Below are positions 18,499 through 31,675 of a DNA stretch of 64,000 bases, in pieces. The first letter of the stretch is position 1; each line of letters starts with the position of its first letter. The notes beneath the pieces were generated by a model. It made no database searches, was not told where the DNA came from, and saw nothing but the letters and a program-made list of their open reading frames with translations. The position numbers were made by a program, and so were the translations under genes. Origin of the DNA: Gilliamella sp. wkB7. GTDB taxonomy: Bacteria > Pseudomonadota > Gammaproteobacteria > Enterobacterales > Orbaceae. The DNA lies in assembly GCF_001693435.1 (NCBI RefSeq), contig NZ_CM004509.1:2418001-2482000 (forward strand). Direction: 5' to 3'.

Positions 18499-21400
18499 TA
18501 AAAAAACTTAACCTTTTTGATTTACCTTTAACCGGTCGAAGTTTAATTGAAGCATCGGCAGGAACGGGTAAAACTTATTCACTCGCCTTTATCTATTTAA
18601 GGCTGTTACTTGGTATTGGGCAAAATAGTTATCCAAAGCCTCTTGATGTTAGCCAAATTCTTGTTGTAACTTTTACTAAAGCCGCGACGCAAGAATTACG
18701 CTCACGTATTCGTCAAAATATACAAGAATTAAGACTTGGTTTAATCCAAGGGCATCATCAAGATCCTATTTATCAAAAATTAATTGATTTAATTGATGAT
18801 CGCCATTCAGCAGTGCAAAAGCTTACTGATGCCCAACAGGCAATGGATGAAGCGGCGATCTATACTATTCATAGTTTTTGCCAACGAATATTAACCAGCC
18901 ATGCATTTGAATCAGGTGTATTATTCGAACAAAAGTTAGTAGCCGATGAATATCAATTGCAATTACGTGTAGTACAAGACTTTTGGCGTCATTATTTCAC
19001 GCCATTAGATAAATCGCTTGCTTATCTTATTATTGATACTTGGAAAGATCCTACCACATTATTGAGAGATATTAACCCTTATTTGGGATTAGGTGTCGAG
19101 GATGATGATAAATCAAATCCAGATATCAGAGCAACGATTGAAGCTTTTTATGAAAAAAATCATAAAAAAATAGAAGAGATTAAACAAGATTGGTTGATTG
19201 CTGTTGCTGATTTGAGCGAAATTATTACTCAATCTGGTGTGAGTAAACAATCTTATAGTAGCCGAAATTTACCCAATTGGTTAAATAAAGTATCGACATG
19301 GGCAAACAAAGCAACACAAACGTTTGAATTACCTAATGAACTTGAAAAATTTCGTCAATCAGTATTAAACGAAAAAACCAAAGATGGAAAAAGTGCTCCT
19401 TGTCACTCTATTTTCGGAAAAATCGAGTCACTTTATCAACAACCCCTCAATTTACGTAGTCAAATCTTAATGGATATTGTTGGTATCATTCAAAAAGGGA
19501 TCTATAAGGAAAAACTAAAAAATGGTGCTATAAGTTTTGATGATCTTATTTGGCAACTTAATCGAGCTCTGTTTGTAAAAAATGGCAAACGACTGGCGAA
19601 AAGTATTGCGTCACAATATTGTGTTGCCTTAATTGATGAATTCCAAGATACCGATCCATTACAATATCAAATATTTAATCGTATTTATGATAACCAGCAG
19701 TCCGATCGTGGATTGTTATTTATTGGTGATCCAAAGCAAGCTATATATAGTTTTCGTGGTGCTGATATCTTCACTTATTTGGAAGCTAAACGATCGACGG
19801 GTGAAAATCATTATACGATGGATGTAAATCATCGTTCTTCTGCAACAATGGTGAATGCGGTTAATCAGCTATTTGCTAATCATGATAACCCATTTGTGTT
19901 TGATGAGATTCCTTTTTTACCAATGCAGGTGGCAGAAAGAAATCAAAAAAAAGCATTGTTATTAAATAATGAAGAAGTCTCCGCATTAACGGCTTATCTA
20001 TTACCGCAGGAAATTTCAACAAATGCTGATTATCAAGAATATATGGCAAGTTGTTGTGCAAAGCAGATTGTGACTTTATTGTCGAGTTCTTCAATACTAG
20101 TAGATAATCAGGAAAAACAACGTCCCGTAATGACGGCAGATATTGCTGTTTTAGTGCGTACAGGACGTGAAGCTGAAATCATCAGACAAAAATTAGCATC
20201 GTTGGGCGTTAAAAGTGTTTACTTATCAAATCATAGTAGTGTTTTTTCATCAACGGACGCAAAAGATGTACTTAACCTATTGCAAGCAGTGTTAATGCCC
20301 GAAAACGAATCAACACTGCGCTTAGCCTTAATGACATCACTGTTTGGTCAAACAATGACTGAACTTGAGCAAATTACTGATGACCAAGATAAGTGGGAAA
20401 GTTTGGTTGAAGAATTTAAGCAATACCAAGCTATTTGGCTACATTATGGCGTTTTAGTCATGTTACGCCGAATGATGAAACGACGTCATTTAGCTGAAAA
20501 TATCTTAGCACGTCAAGATGGTGAACGAACTTTAACGAATATAATGCATCTAGGAGAATTGCTTCAAGAAGCTGCGGATGAGTTAGACAGTCCTCATGCT
20601 TTAGTTCGTTGGTTGACCAAACAAATAGTCAGTCCAGATCTTAATTTAGAAAATCACGAGCAACGTCTTGAGAGTGATGAAAACTTAGTTAAAATTATTA
20701 CAATCCATAAATCAAAAGGGTTAGAGTTTCCTATTGTTTGGTTGCCTTTTATTTCATTGTATCGATCATCTGACAGTCAATTTTATCATGATAAAGAGAA
20801 TGACTATAAGTTAACTTATGCATGGTTATTGACGGATGAAATTAAGCAACAAATAGAAGATGAACGTCTTGCTGAGGATTTACGTTTATTGTATGTTGCT
20901 ATGACGCGCTCGGTATATCATTGTAGTATCGGTCTTGCTTCTTTGAAAAAAAGTCAGTCAGCTATTAATCATCTTTTGAAAAATGACTTAAGGGCTATTG
21001 GTAATATGGCAAACTTAATTGATGTCGAATTGCCAATTAATGGTGAACACTATGTTCCTCCTATGTTATCGGTTCCAACACTATCTGCTAATGTTTTTAC
21101 ACGTAAGCTCTCAAACTGTTGGCGAGTAACCAGTTATACTGAATTACAGCAACATCAAAATGCCTTATTGAACTATAATCTTGATATCATTAATGATTGG
21201 GATGAGCCACAATTTAAATCCACTAGTGAAGAACTTGTAGAATTGCAATATGACATTCACCATTTCCCTAAAGGGGCATATGTTGGTACTTTAATGCACA
21301 GTATTATGGAACATATTTCATCCGATAACATTGATGAATTATGTACTGAGATGGTGAAAAAACTCAATCTTGATTCTAATTGGAATAGTATTGTTGCCAA

Positions 21401-21941
21401 TTGGATGAGACAAGTATTGGCGACTGAATTGGGTCAGTCAGGATTAATATTATCAAACATATTGATGGGTAAATGTATTAACGAGTTACAATTTTATTTA
21501 CCTATACGTCAATCTGTAACTTGCCAGCAATTAGATTCTCTTTGCAAGAAATATGATGATTTATCTCAATCACGTTCTGAATTATCCTTTGATTCTGTGC
21601 AAGGTATGTTAAAAGGATTTATTGATTTAGTCTTTGAATTTGAAGGTAAATATTATGTGGTCGATTATAAGTCAAATTGGTTAGGTGATAATATTGATCA
21701 TTATGGGCAAAATGCACTGAAAAAAGTGATGATAGAACATCGTTATGATCTACAATATCAACTTTATAGTTTGGCATTACATCGATTTTTGAGAAGCAGG
21801 ATATCCAATTATCGATATCAGACCCATTTTGGTGGGGTATATTATCTCTTTTTACGGGGTATGCCTGATCAGGGGATTTTTTATCATCGACCTCAGCAAG
21901 AATTTATAGAAAAACTCGATCAATTATTTGAAGGCCATTAG
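18480..21941 (+). CDS. recB: RecBCD enzyme subunit RecB (exodeoxyribonuclease V beta)
   Basis: 1153 residues (E. coli 1180). SF1A helicase plus nuclease subunit that unwinds and resects double-strand breaks. Walker A ASAGTGKT near residue 25, motif II LIDEFQDTDPLQYQIF, motif III IGDPKQAIYSFRGADI, motif V TIHKSKGLEFPIVWLP and motif VI RLLYVAMTRS. The C-terminal nuclease has GFIDLVF, then VVDYKSNWLG (catalytic Asp-x-Lys) and HRYDLQYQLY. The start overlaps sixA, suggesting coupling. recC and recD are not adjacent, unlike the usual recC-ptrA-recB-recD cluster. Confidence 0.95.
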   Translation: MVSSSVVKKLNLFDLPLTGRSLIEASAGTGKTYSLAFIYLRLLLGIGQNSYPKPLDVSQILVVTFTKAATQELRSRIRQNIQELRLGLIQGHHQDPIYQKLIDLIDDRHSAVQKLTDAQQAMDEAAIYTIHSFCQRILTSHAFESGVLFEQKLVADEYQLQLRVVQDFWRHYFTPLDKSLAYLIIDTWKDPTTLLRDINPYLGLGVEDDDKSNPDIRATIEAFYEKNHKKIEEIKQDWLIAVADLSEIITQSGVSKQSYSSRNLPNWLNKVSTWANKATQTFELPNELEKFRQSVLNEKTKDGKSAPCHSIFGKIESLYQQPLNLRSQILMDIVGIIQKGIYKEKLKNGAISFDDLIWQLNRALFVKNGKRLAKSIASQYCVALIDEFQDTDPLQYQIFNRIYDNQQSDRGLLFIGDPKQAIYSFRGADIFTYLEAKRSTGENHYTMDVNHRSSATMVNAVNQLFANHDNPFVFDEIPFLPMQVAERNQKKALLLNNEEVSALTAYLLPQEISTNADYQEYMASCCAKQIVTLLSSSSILVDNQEKQRPVMTADIAVLVRTGREAEIIRQKLASLGVKSVYLSNHSSVFSSTDAKDVLNLLQAVLMPENESTLRLALMTSLFGQTMTELEQITDDQDKWESLVEEFKQYQAIWLHYGVLVMLRRMMKRRHLAENILARQDGERTLTNIMHLGELLQEAADELDSPHALVRWLTKQIVSPDLNLENHEQRLESDENLVKIITIHKSKGLEFPIVWLPFISLYRSSDSQFYHDKENDYKLTYAWLLTDEIKQQIEDERLAEDLRLLYVAMTRSVYHCSIGLASLKKSQSAINHLLKNDLRAIGNMANLIDVELPINGEHYVPPMLSVPTLSANVFTRKLSNCWRVTSYTELQQHQNALLNYNLDIINDWDEPQFKSTSEELVELQYDIHHFPKGAYVGTLMHSIMEHISSDNIDELCTEMVKKLNLDSNWNSIVANWMRQVLATELGQSGLILSNILMGKCINELQFYLPIRQSVTCQQLDSLCKKYDDLSQSRSELSFDSVQGMLKGFIDLVFEFEGKYYVVDYKSNWLGDNIDHYGQNALKKVMIEHRYDLQYQLYSLALHRFLRSRISNYRYQTHFGGVYYLFLRGMPDQGIFYHRPQQEFIEKLDQLFEGH

Positions 21942-21969
21942 GCATTAACTCTTTAATTAACTAACATTC

Positions 21970-21996
21970 AGGCACGATTAAATCGTGCCTTATTTT
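21970..21996 (+). terminator. Intrinsic terminator after recB
   Basis: GGCACGAT (21971-21978), 3-base loop, ATCGTGCC (21982-21989), then TTATTTT. It lies between convergent recB and lacZ. Confidence 0.8.
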
Positions 21997-22016
21997 AGTC
22001 AAATAATTTCTGTTTG

Positions 22017-25124
<3,108 letters not shown>

Positions 25125-25219
25125 TCATTATTTATTTGCAATTTCACTTAGTAAGCTGGCTTTTTTTTATTAATTATAAATAGTTTTTATTTTATTTAAG
25201 TGATCCAGTTAACATTTTA

Positions 25220-25233
25220 TGTAATCGGTTACA
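25220..25233 (-). promoter_or_regulatory. GalR/LacI-type operator upstream of lacZ
   Basis: TGTAATCGGTTACA, flanked by A and T, fits the GalR/GalS half-site rule (TGnAAnCGnTTnCA) with a central CG. It lies 117 bases upstream of lacZ. A related site occurs before the alpha-galactosidase gene (30941), and a GalR homologue is encoded at 27374, the likely ligand. Confidence 0.75.
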
Positions 25234-25287
25234 TTTGTATTTTTATATCTTTCAAAAAATAGGATAATTAATAATAATTTCAATATT

Positions 25288-25307
25288 AATGTGACATATG
25301 TCACATT
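25288..25307. promoter_or_regulatory. CRP (cAMP receptor protein) site
   Basis: Perfect palindrome with core TGTGA (25290-25294), CATATG, TCACA (25301-25305). Its centre at 25297.5 would sit near -60 relative to the putative porin start site, a class I position. It can also serve lacZ. Confidence 0.85.
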
Positions 25308-25320
25308 ATGTATATTTATA

Positions 25321-25350
25321 TTGTTAATGATTAATTTTATTAGTTATATT
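25321..25350 (+). promoter_or_regulatory. Putative CRP-dependent promoter of the porin gene
   Basis: TTGTTA (25321-25326), 18-base spacer, TATATT (25345-25350). Initiation near 25357-25359 would place the CRP site at about -61.5 and leave the RAT and terminator in the leader. Confidence 0.5.
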
Positions 25351-25374
25351 AAATAAGCTTATTTATTAAGCATT

Positions 25375-25405
25375 GGATTGCTACCGTAAGATTATGGGCA
25401 AAACC
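25375..25405 (+). promoter_or_regulatory. Ribonucleic antiterminator (RAT), BglG/LicT/SacY type
   Basis: Begins GGATTGCTACCG (25375-25386) and ends GGGCAAAACC (25396-25405), matching the RAT consensus (GGATTGTTACTGC...GGCAAAACC). Upper stem CCGTA/TATGG over an AGAT loop; lower pairs GG/CC and TT/AA. The 3' arm AAAACC is also the first part of the terminator stem, so the two structures exclude each other. In known systems a PTS-controlled antiterminator protein binds and stabilises the RAT, permitting read-through. No such protein is encoded in this window. Confidence 0.88.
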
Positions 25406-25442
25406 TAAAAAATAGTTATCGCTATTTTTTAGGTTTTTTTTT
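25400..25442 (+). terminator. Leader terminator controlled by the RAT
   Basis: A 15-bp perfect stem: AAACCTAAAAAATAG (25401-25415) with CTATTTTTTAGGTTT (25422-25436), then an uninterrupted T-run to 25442. It precedes the porin ATG by 54 bases. A second small hairpin, GTCTCAA/TTGAGAC (25443-25460), follows. Confidence 0.9.
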
Positions 25443-25489
25443 GTCTCAAATTTTTGAGACTTCTTTAATATCTATATAATAATGAGTAG

Positions 25490-27280
<1,791 letters not shown>

Positions 27281-27304
27281 ATAATCTTACCTGAAAAAAT
27301 AACT

Positions 27305-27348
27305 AAATGTCGAAAACACATAATTTTTAGGGTTTTCGACATTTTTTT
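27305..27348 (+). terminator. Intrinsic terminator after the porin gene
   Basis: AAATGTCGAAAAC (27305-27317) pairs perfectly with GTTTTCGACATTT (27332-27344), running into a T-tract ending at 27348. It separates the convergent porin and galR genes. Confidence 0.88.
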
Positions 27349-27373
27349 AATGCAGTTTTTAAACTAATAACAA

Positions 27374-28378
27374 TCATTTAATTTTAGTAACAGAATATCG
27401 CTTAGTTAAAGTTGGAGTAAAAACATTAATTAAATTGGCTGGTAGAACTTCACTTTTTGCTAATCGCAATGCGAGCTCCGCAGCTTGTTCAGCCATAGTT
27501 TGCAATGGGTAGCGAATGGTTGTCAGTTTAGGATGTAAATACCGAGCAAGTAATAAATCATCAAAACCAATGATAGAAATATCTGACGGAATTTTTATAT
27601 CATTATCATATAATACAGAAATAGCACCCGCTGCCATAGAGTCATTGTAGCAAGCAATAGCAGTAATTTGTTGATTGCGCTCTAAAAGAGACATCATAGC
27701 TTGTTCACCACCTGTTTCATTTGGCGAAGAAATAGCAATCAAATTATCGTTTATATCAATATTATGTTCTAATAGTGCATCTTTATAGCCTTGTAAGCGG
27801 TCGGTTGAATCTGATATATCATGGTTTGAACACAAATAACCAATGTTGGTATGACCATGTTGAATTAAATGTTTAACAGCTAAGTAAGAACCATAACGGT
27901 CATCAAGTGCAATGCAGCGTTTTTCAAAACCTTTGATTATACGATTAATTAATACCATCCCTGGAACTTGCTCCATCAATCTTATTAAAGTACTGTCGGA
28001 AAGCATTTTTGCATGGACTACCAACGAAGAGCAACGATGTTCAATTAGTTGGGTTATAGCATTATATTCTTTATTTTCATTGTGATAACCATTGCCGATC
28101 AATAAAAAGTGTCCGGTTCGGTAAGCTACTTTTTCAACTGCACTGACCATTGCACCAAAAAAAGGATCTGAAACGTCTGCGACAACAATACCAATGGTTT
28201 TTGAATTTTGCTGAGATAACGCACGAGCGTTTGCATCTGGATAATAGTTTAATTTTTCCATAGCAGTTTTTACAATCTCACGCTTATTATTACTAACATT
28301 GTTTGCATTATTGATAACACGAGATACTGTTGCAACTGAAACATTGGCTAATTGTGCAACATCTTTTATTGTCGCCAT
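27374..28378 (-). CDS. galR: LacI-family repressor, GalR/GalS type
   Basis: 334 residues, strongly similar to E. coli GalR/GalS throughout. The N-terminal helix-turn-helix MATIKDVAQLANVSVATVSRV and hinge NANARALSQQ are nearly those of GalR. The ligand domain has VVADVSDPFFGAMVSAVE, NGYHNE, RCIALDDRYGS and GGEQAMMSLLER. GalR binds galactose. Because it lies between galactoside genes and matching operators occur upstream of lacZ and the alpha-galactosidase, it is probably the local repressor. GalR and GalS cannot be told apart here. Confidence 0.9.
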   Translation of the reverse strand: MATIKDVAQLANVSVATVSRVINNANNVSNNKREIVKTAMEKLNYYPDANARALSQQNSKTIGIVVADVSDPFFGAMVSAVEKVAYRTGHFLLIGNGYHNENKEYNAITQLIEHRCSSLVVHAKMLSDSTLIRLMEQVPGMVLINRIIKGFEKRCIALDDRYGSYLAVKHLIQHGHTNIGYLCSNHDISDSTDRLQGYKDALLEHNIDINDNLIAISSPNETGGEQAMMSLLERNQQITAIACYNDSMAAGAISVLYDNDIKIPSDISIIGFDDLLLARYLHPKLTTIRYPLQTMAEQAAELALRLAKSEVLPANLINVFTPTLTKRYSVTKIK

Positions 28379-28720
28379 AAAACTCCTTTTTAATTTGATA
28401 TTATTACTAACAATTTATATCCATATTACTTAAAGTTTATCCATTTAAAATATTGTAGTTTACCAACGATTAAAGCAAAAATGGTTCGCAAAGAGGGAAG
28501 GTAACCTATACTTGAAATATTTTGTTTATATCTTTTAGCTAATTCAGTCGGTTGAACCCTGAATATATGAGATAAAACCTTATAATAATGGAAAAATTTT
28601 TATTTGCCAATCATTGTATTATTGGCTGAATCGTTTCAAATTCAATATGTTATAAAGGAGAATGAATACTTTCATTCCCCTTATTATTCAATAATTTGAT
28701 ATTTTTTGTATTTTTTTGAT
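28379..28720. other. Intergenic region upstream of galR
   Basis: 342 bases, no ORF. A hairpin near the alpha-galactosidase end (AAGGAGAATGAA about 28655-28666 with TTCATTCCCCTT 28671-28682) may terminate that minus-strand gene, but T-residues are sparse. A LacI-like core GAATCGTTTC lies near 28628-28637 and could be a weak autoregulatory site. Otherwise nothing clear. Confidence 0.35.
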
Positions 28721-30838
28721 TTATTTGGATGTGATCCTGATAAGCATAGCAGTTGCAGGATCAAGCACAGGTAATGGTAATCCTATATTCATTAACCAAT
28801 CGCCTGAAAGAGTTGTTTGAGTTTTCATCCATACTGGTAATATTTTCATCGCATGACCACTGATTTTAGGATCAATATTGTCTGGCATATCAAGAATTTC
28901 TATTTGATATTGCTTATCTGTTAACAATCCTGTCAAACGTAAATTACCACTCAATGCATAAGTTGGTAATGCTAATTGGGCGATAATAAACGCTGCTTCT
29001 TTTTGATCTTTGCTAACAACCCCATAACTTTGCATCGCGCGAGGATCATCGACGTCCAAGCGTACACTATTACCACTATGTAATAATGGACGCAATTGTT
29101 TGTGTAAATTAATATAATGAGCAAACGCTTTTTGTTCTTTTTCAGATTCTTTAACAGGATCAAGTTCAACACCCATATGACCAAACAGTGCAGTCAAACC
29201 ACGTAAATTCATATGTAATTCGCGGAATGTAGTATGACATAAGGCACCACCAATGTGAGCCCCCATGACCTCAGGAGGGAAGAAGTAACTCATACCACGC
29301 TGAATGATCTGTCGATCTAATGCATCGTTAGAGTCTGACGTCCAGAAACGTTGAGTACGTTTTAATATTTCATAATCAATACGTCCTCCACCAGAAGAGC
29401 AAGATTCAATTTCAACATGAGGGAATTTTTCTTGTAAAATATCAATTAAACGATATAACGCTTCAGTTTGTCCAACAATGGCTGGATTACCATTGTGGCC
29501 TGCTTGCACAATTTCACGATTCATATCCCATTTGATATAGTCAATGTCATAGCTTCCAAGCAACCATGTTAATCTTTCAAGCAAATACTCAAAAACCGCT
29601 GGATTTTGCAAATCGAGTAAATATTGATGACGACCTTCAGGTTGATTATAACCATGCAGTTCTAGTAACCAATCAGGGTGAGCGCGATAAAGATCGGAGT
29701 TTTTATTAATCATCTCTGGCTCGACCCAAATACCAAATTCCATGCCCAAATCTTTAATATGTTTAATCACAGGTTCTAAGCCGTTTGGATATTTTCGTTT
29801 ATCCAAATACCAATCTCCCAACCCTTGATAATCATCGTCACGTTTACCAAACCAACCATCATCAATAATAAATCGTTCAACCCCCATATGTGCAGCCTTA
29901 GTTGCCATTTGTATAATATAGTCCGGATTATGATCAAAAAAGATACCTTCCCAAGTATTAAGATGGACTGGGCGCGGTTTATTTTGGTTAAATTTGATAA
30001 TGTTGCCACGCAAAAAATCATGGAAGTGCTGACTCATCTCATTCAAGCCTTGATCACTATAAGTTGCATACAACCAAGGAGTTGAAATTGACTCGTCTTT
30101 ACTTAATGTAATTTCTCCTGCCATATATAAGGCTTCGGCCTGAATAAAACGTTTACCATTACTTTTTACTGCTACCTGAATTCGATGATTTCCACTCCAA
30201 CCTAAATGAACACCCCATACTTCACCGGATTGTTCTTTAAAGCTATCGGTACCAACTATCATACCCGGAAAATACTCATGTGAAGTACGTCCACGACGGT
30301 TTTCTTGCAAATAACCACAATGTTCGATTTTAGTACGATGCGGAAAGAACTCCTTAATCCAACGTCCACTAAAGGCCATTAATTCTTGTGCTCTTTCTGG
30401 AATAGGAAGAGTGATTGATAAGCGATTGACCTGATAAGGTTCATTGCCTAGATTAATTAAACTATTTTGGCATTGTAATACACCGCTGTTATCTAAAATA
30501 AAATGGCTGGTGAAACGTAGGTTAGCAATATTATCTTCACTAATAATAGTGATTTCATTTTCTGTTTGAATAACTTCCTTGGTGATAAAAACAGGAGACC
30601 AATCTTTACCATTGCGATGACCTTCAAGTCCTGGTGTACTAAAATTACCTAAACCTTCTTCAGGGCATAAAGTAAACGGTACGTCAACATCAATACGCGC
30701 GTTAGGAACAGCTGGGGTTAACATTTCCAGTTTTTCGAGTTGAATGTTTTGTAAGCGTTTACCAAAATAGCTAAGTTCAGCATAAGGTGTTGTACGTAAT
30801 AGGACATCTACATTGTTATTATTAAGACGATAGTTCAT
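28721..30838 (-). CDS. Alpha-galactosidase (GH36)
   Basis: 705 residues, the length of RafA/AgaN-type GH36 enzymes, which release alpha-1,6-galactose from melibiose, raffinose and stachyose. N-terminal beta-sandwich, then a TIM barrel: IDDGWFGKRDDDYQGLGDW, nucleophile Asp438 in YIKWDMNRE, ESCSSGGGRIDYEIL and acid/base Asp502 in FWTSDSNDALDRQ. No signal peptide, so cytoplasmic. Preceded by a CRP-like site and a GalR-type operator, and probably coregulated with lacZ. SD GGAG is 6-9 bases before the ATG (minus strand). Confidence 0.93.
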   Translation of the reverse strand: MNYRLNNNNVDVLLRTTPYAELSYFGKRLQNIQLEKLEMLTPAVPNARIDVDVPFTLCPEEGLGNFSTPGLEGHRNGKDWSPVFITKEVIQTENEITIISEDNIANLRFTSHFILDNSGVLQCQNSLINLGNEPYQVNRLSITLPIPERAQELMAFSGRWIKEFFPHRTKIEHCGYLQENRRGRTSHEYFPGMIVGTDSFKEQSGEVWGVHLGWSGNHRIQVAVKSNGKRFIQAEALYMAGEITLSKDESISTPWLYATYSDQGLNEMSQHFHDFLRGNIIKFNQNKPRPVHLNTWEGIFFDHNPDYIIQMATKAAHMGVERFIIDDGWFGKRDDDYQGLGDWYLDKRKYPNGLEPVIKHIKDLGMEFGIWVEPEMINKNSDLYRAHPDWLLELHGYNQPEGRHQYLLDLQNPAVFEYLLERLTWLLGSYDIDYIKWDMNREIVQAGHNGNPAIVGQTEALYRLIDILQEKFPHVEIESCSSGGGRIDYEILKRTQRFWTSDSNDALDRQIIQRGMSYFFPPEVMGAHIGGALCHTTFRELHMNLRGLTALFGHMGVELDPVKESEKEQKAFAHYINLHKQLRPLLHSGNSVRLDVDDPRAMQSYGVVSKDQKEAAFIIAQLALPTYALSGNLRLTGLLTDKQYQIEILDMPDNIDPKISGHAMKILPVWMKTQTTLSGDWLMNIGLPLPVLDPATAMLIRITSK

Positions 30839-30917
30839 AATGACTCCAAGATTGTGGTTCTTTATCTATGTAAAATAATTACATTTCTATAAAAATAAAA
30901 TGATTAATTTTTTAATT

Positions 30918-30933
30918 TGTGATTAAGATCTCA
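30918..30933. promoter_or_regulatory. CRP-like site upstream of the alpha-galactosidase gene
   Basis: TGTGA-TTAAGA-TCTCA, one mismatch from the TGTGA-N6-TCACA consensus. Almost the same sequence (TGTGA-TGAAGA-TCTCA) occurs in the ara control region at 56309. Located about 80-95 bases before the alpha-galactosidase start. Confidence 0.6.
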
Positions 30934-30940
30934 CAAAAAA

Positions 30941-30954
30941 TGTAATCGATTTCA
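30941..30954 (-). promoter_or_regulatory. GalR/LacI-type operator upstream of the alpha-galactosidase gene
   Basis: TGTAATCGATTTCA, flanked by A and T, differs in two positions from the lacZ operator at 25220 and keeps the AANCGNTT core. Confidence 0.65.
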
Positions 30955-31063
30955 TTTTTTTGTGTTGCTAGTTATTTTGTAGAGACATATATTGTGAAAT
31001 GAATGTGCGAAAAGTTATTTTTTTATGTTATTATGGTTAAAAAATGGATGGATTGAGTTAAAT

Positions 31064-31675
31064 ATGATGAAAAAACATAATATTATTATAATTTCTTTTC
31101 TTGGTTTTGTGTTTAATGCTAATGCTGCAGATAAATATGTGACAGATGATATAGATATCTACTTACGTCGTGGTCCTAGTACTAATTATGGTTTCTCTGG
31201 CGCGGTTAAAACTGGTCAAAAAGTGACTTCTCTTGAAAAAAGTGACGATGGTAAATACACAAGAATCCAAATTAGTAATGGTAAGATAGGGTGGATTGAG
31301 ACCAATAAACTTAATGATGAGCCAAGTTATCGAGAACGCCTTCCCGAGTTAGAAGCAAAATTAGCCGAATATCAAGATAAAGTGAATAATGTTGATGAAC
31401 ATCAACGAAAAATCGTAAATGAATATGAGCAAAAATTGCAATCTGCGGAAGAATTAATTGAAACTCTTCAAAATAAAAATGCCGATCTTGATAAACAAGT
31501 CAAACAGCAGAGAACTCAAATAGATTCGATGTTAAATCAAGTTGATGATAAACGACTCGATCTTATTCTTACATGGTTTACTTATGGCGGTCTTGTTGCT
31601 GGTGGAGGTCTAGTATTAGGTCTAATTTTACCAATGATAATGCCTCGTCGTAAAAAAGATCGTTGGATGCGTTAA
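31064..31675 (+). CDS. ygiM: SH3-domain membrane protein, YgiM family
   Basis: 203 residues (E. coli YgiM 206). Signal peptide (ending near ANA), a bacterial SH3 domain (DKYVTDDIDIYLRRGPSTNYG...IGWIETNKL), a coiled coil (about 90-160) and a C-terminal transmembrane segment followed by a basic tail (MPRRKKDRWMR). The ATG at 31064 gives the family-typical signal; an in-frame upstream start at 31025 adds an atypical 13 residues. Function unknown. Its stop overlaps the cca start (TAATG), the same neighbour as in E. coli. Confidence 0.85.
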   Translation: MMKKHNIIIISFLGFVFNANAADKYVTDDIDIYLRRGPSTNYGFSGAVKTGQKVTSLEKSDDGKYTRIQISNGKIGWIETNKLNDEPSYRERLPELEAKLAEYQDKVNNVDEHQRKIVNEYEQKLQSAEELIETLQNKNADLDKQVKQQRTQIDSMLNQVDDKRLDLILTWFTYGGLVAGGGLVLGLILPMIMPRRKKDRWMR

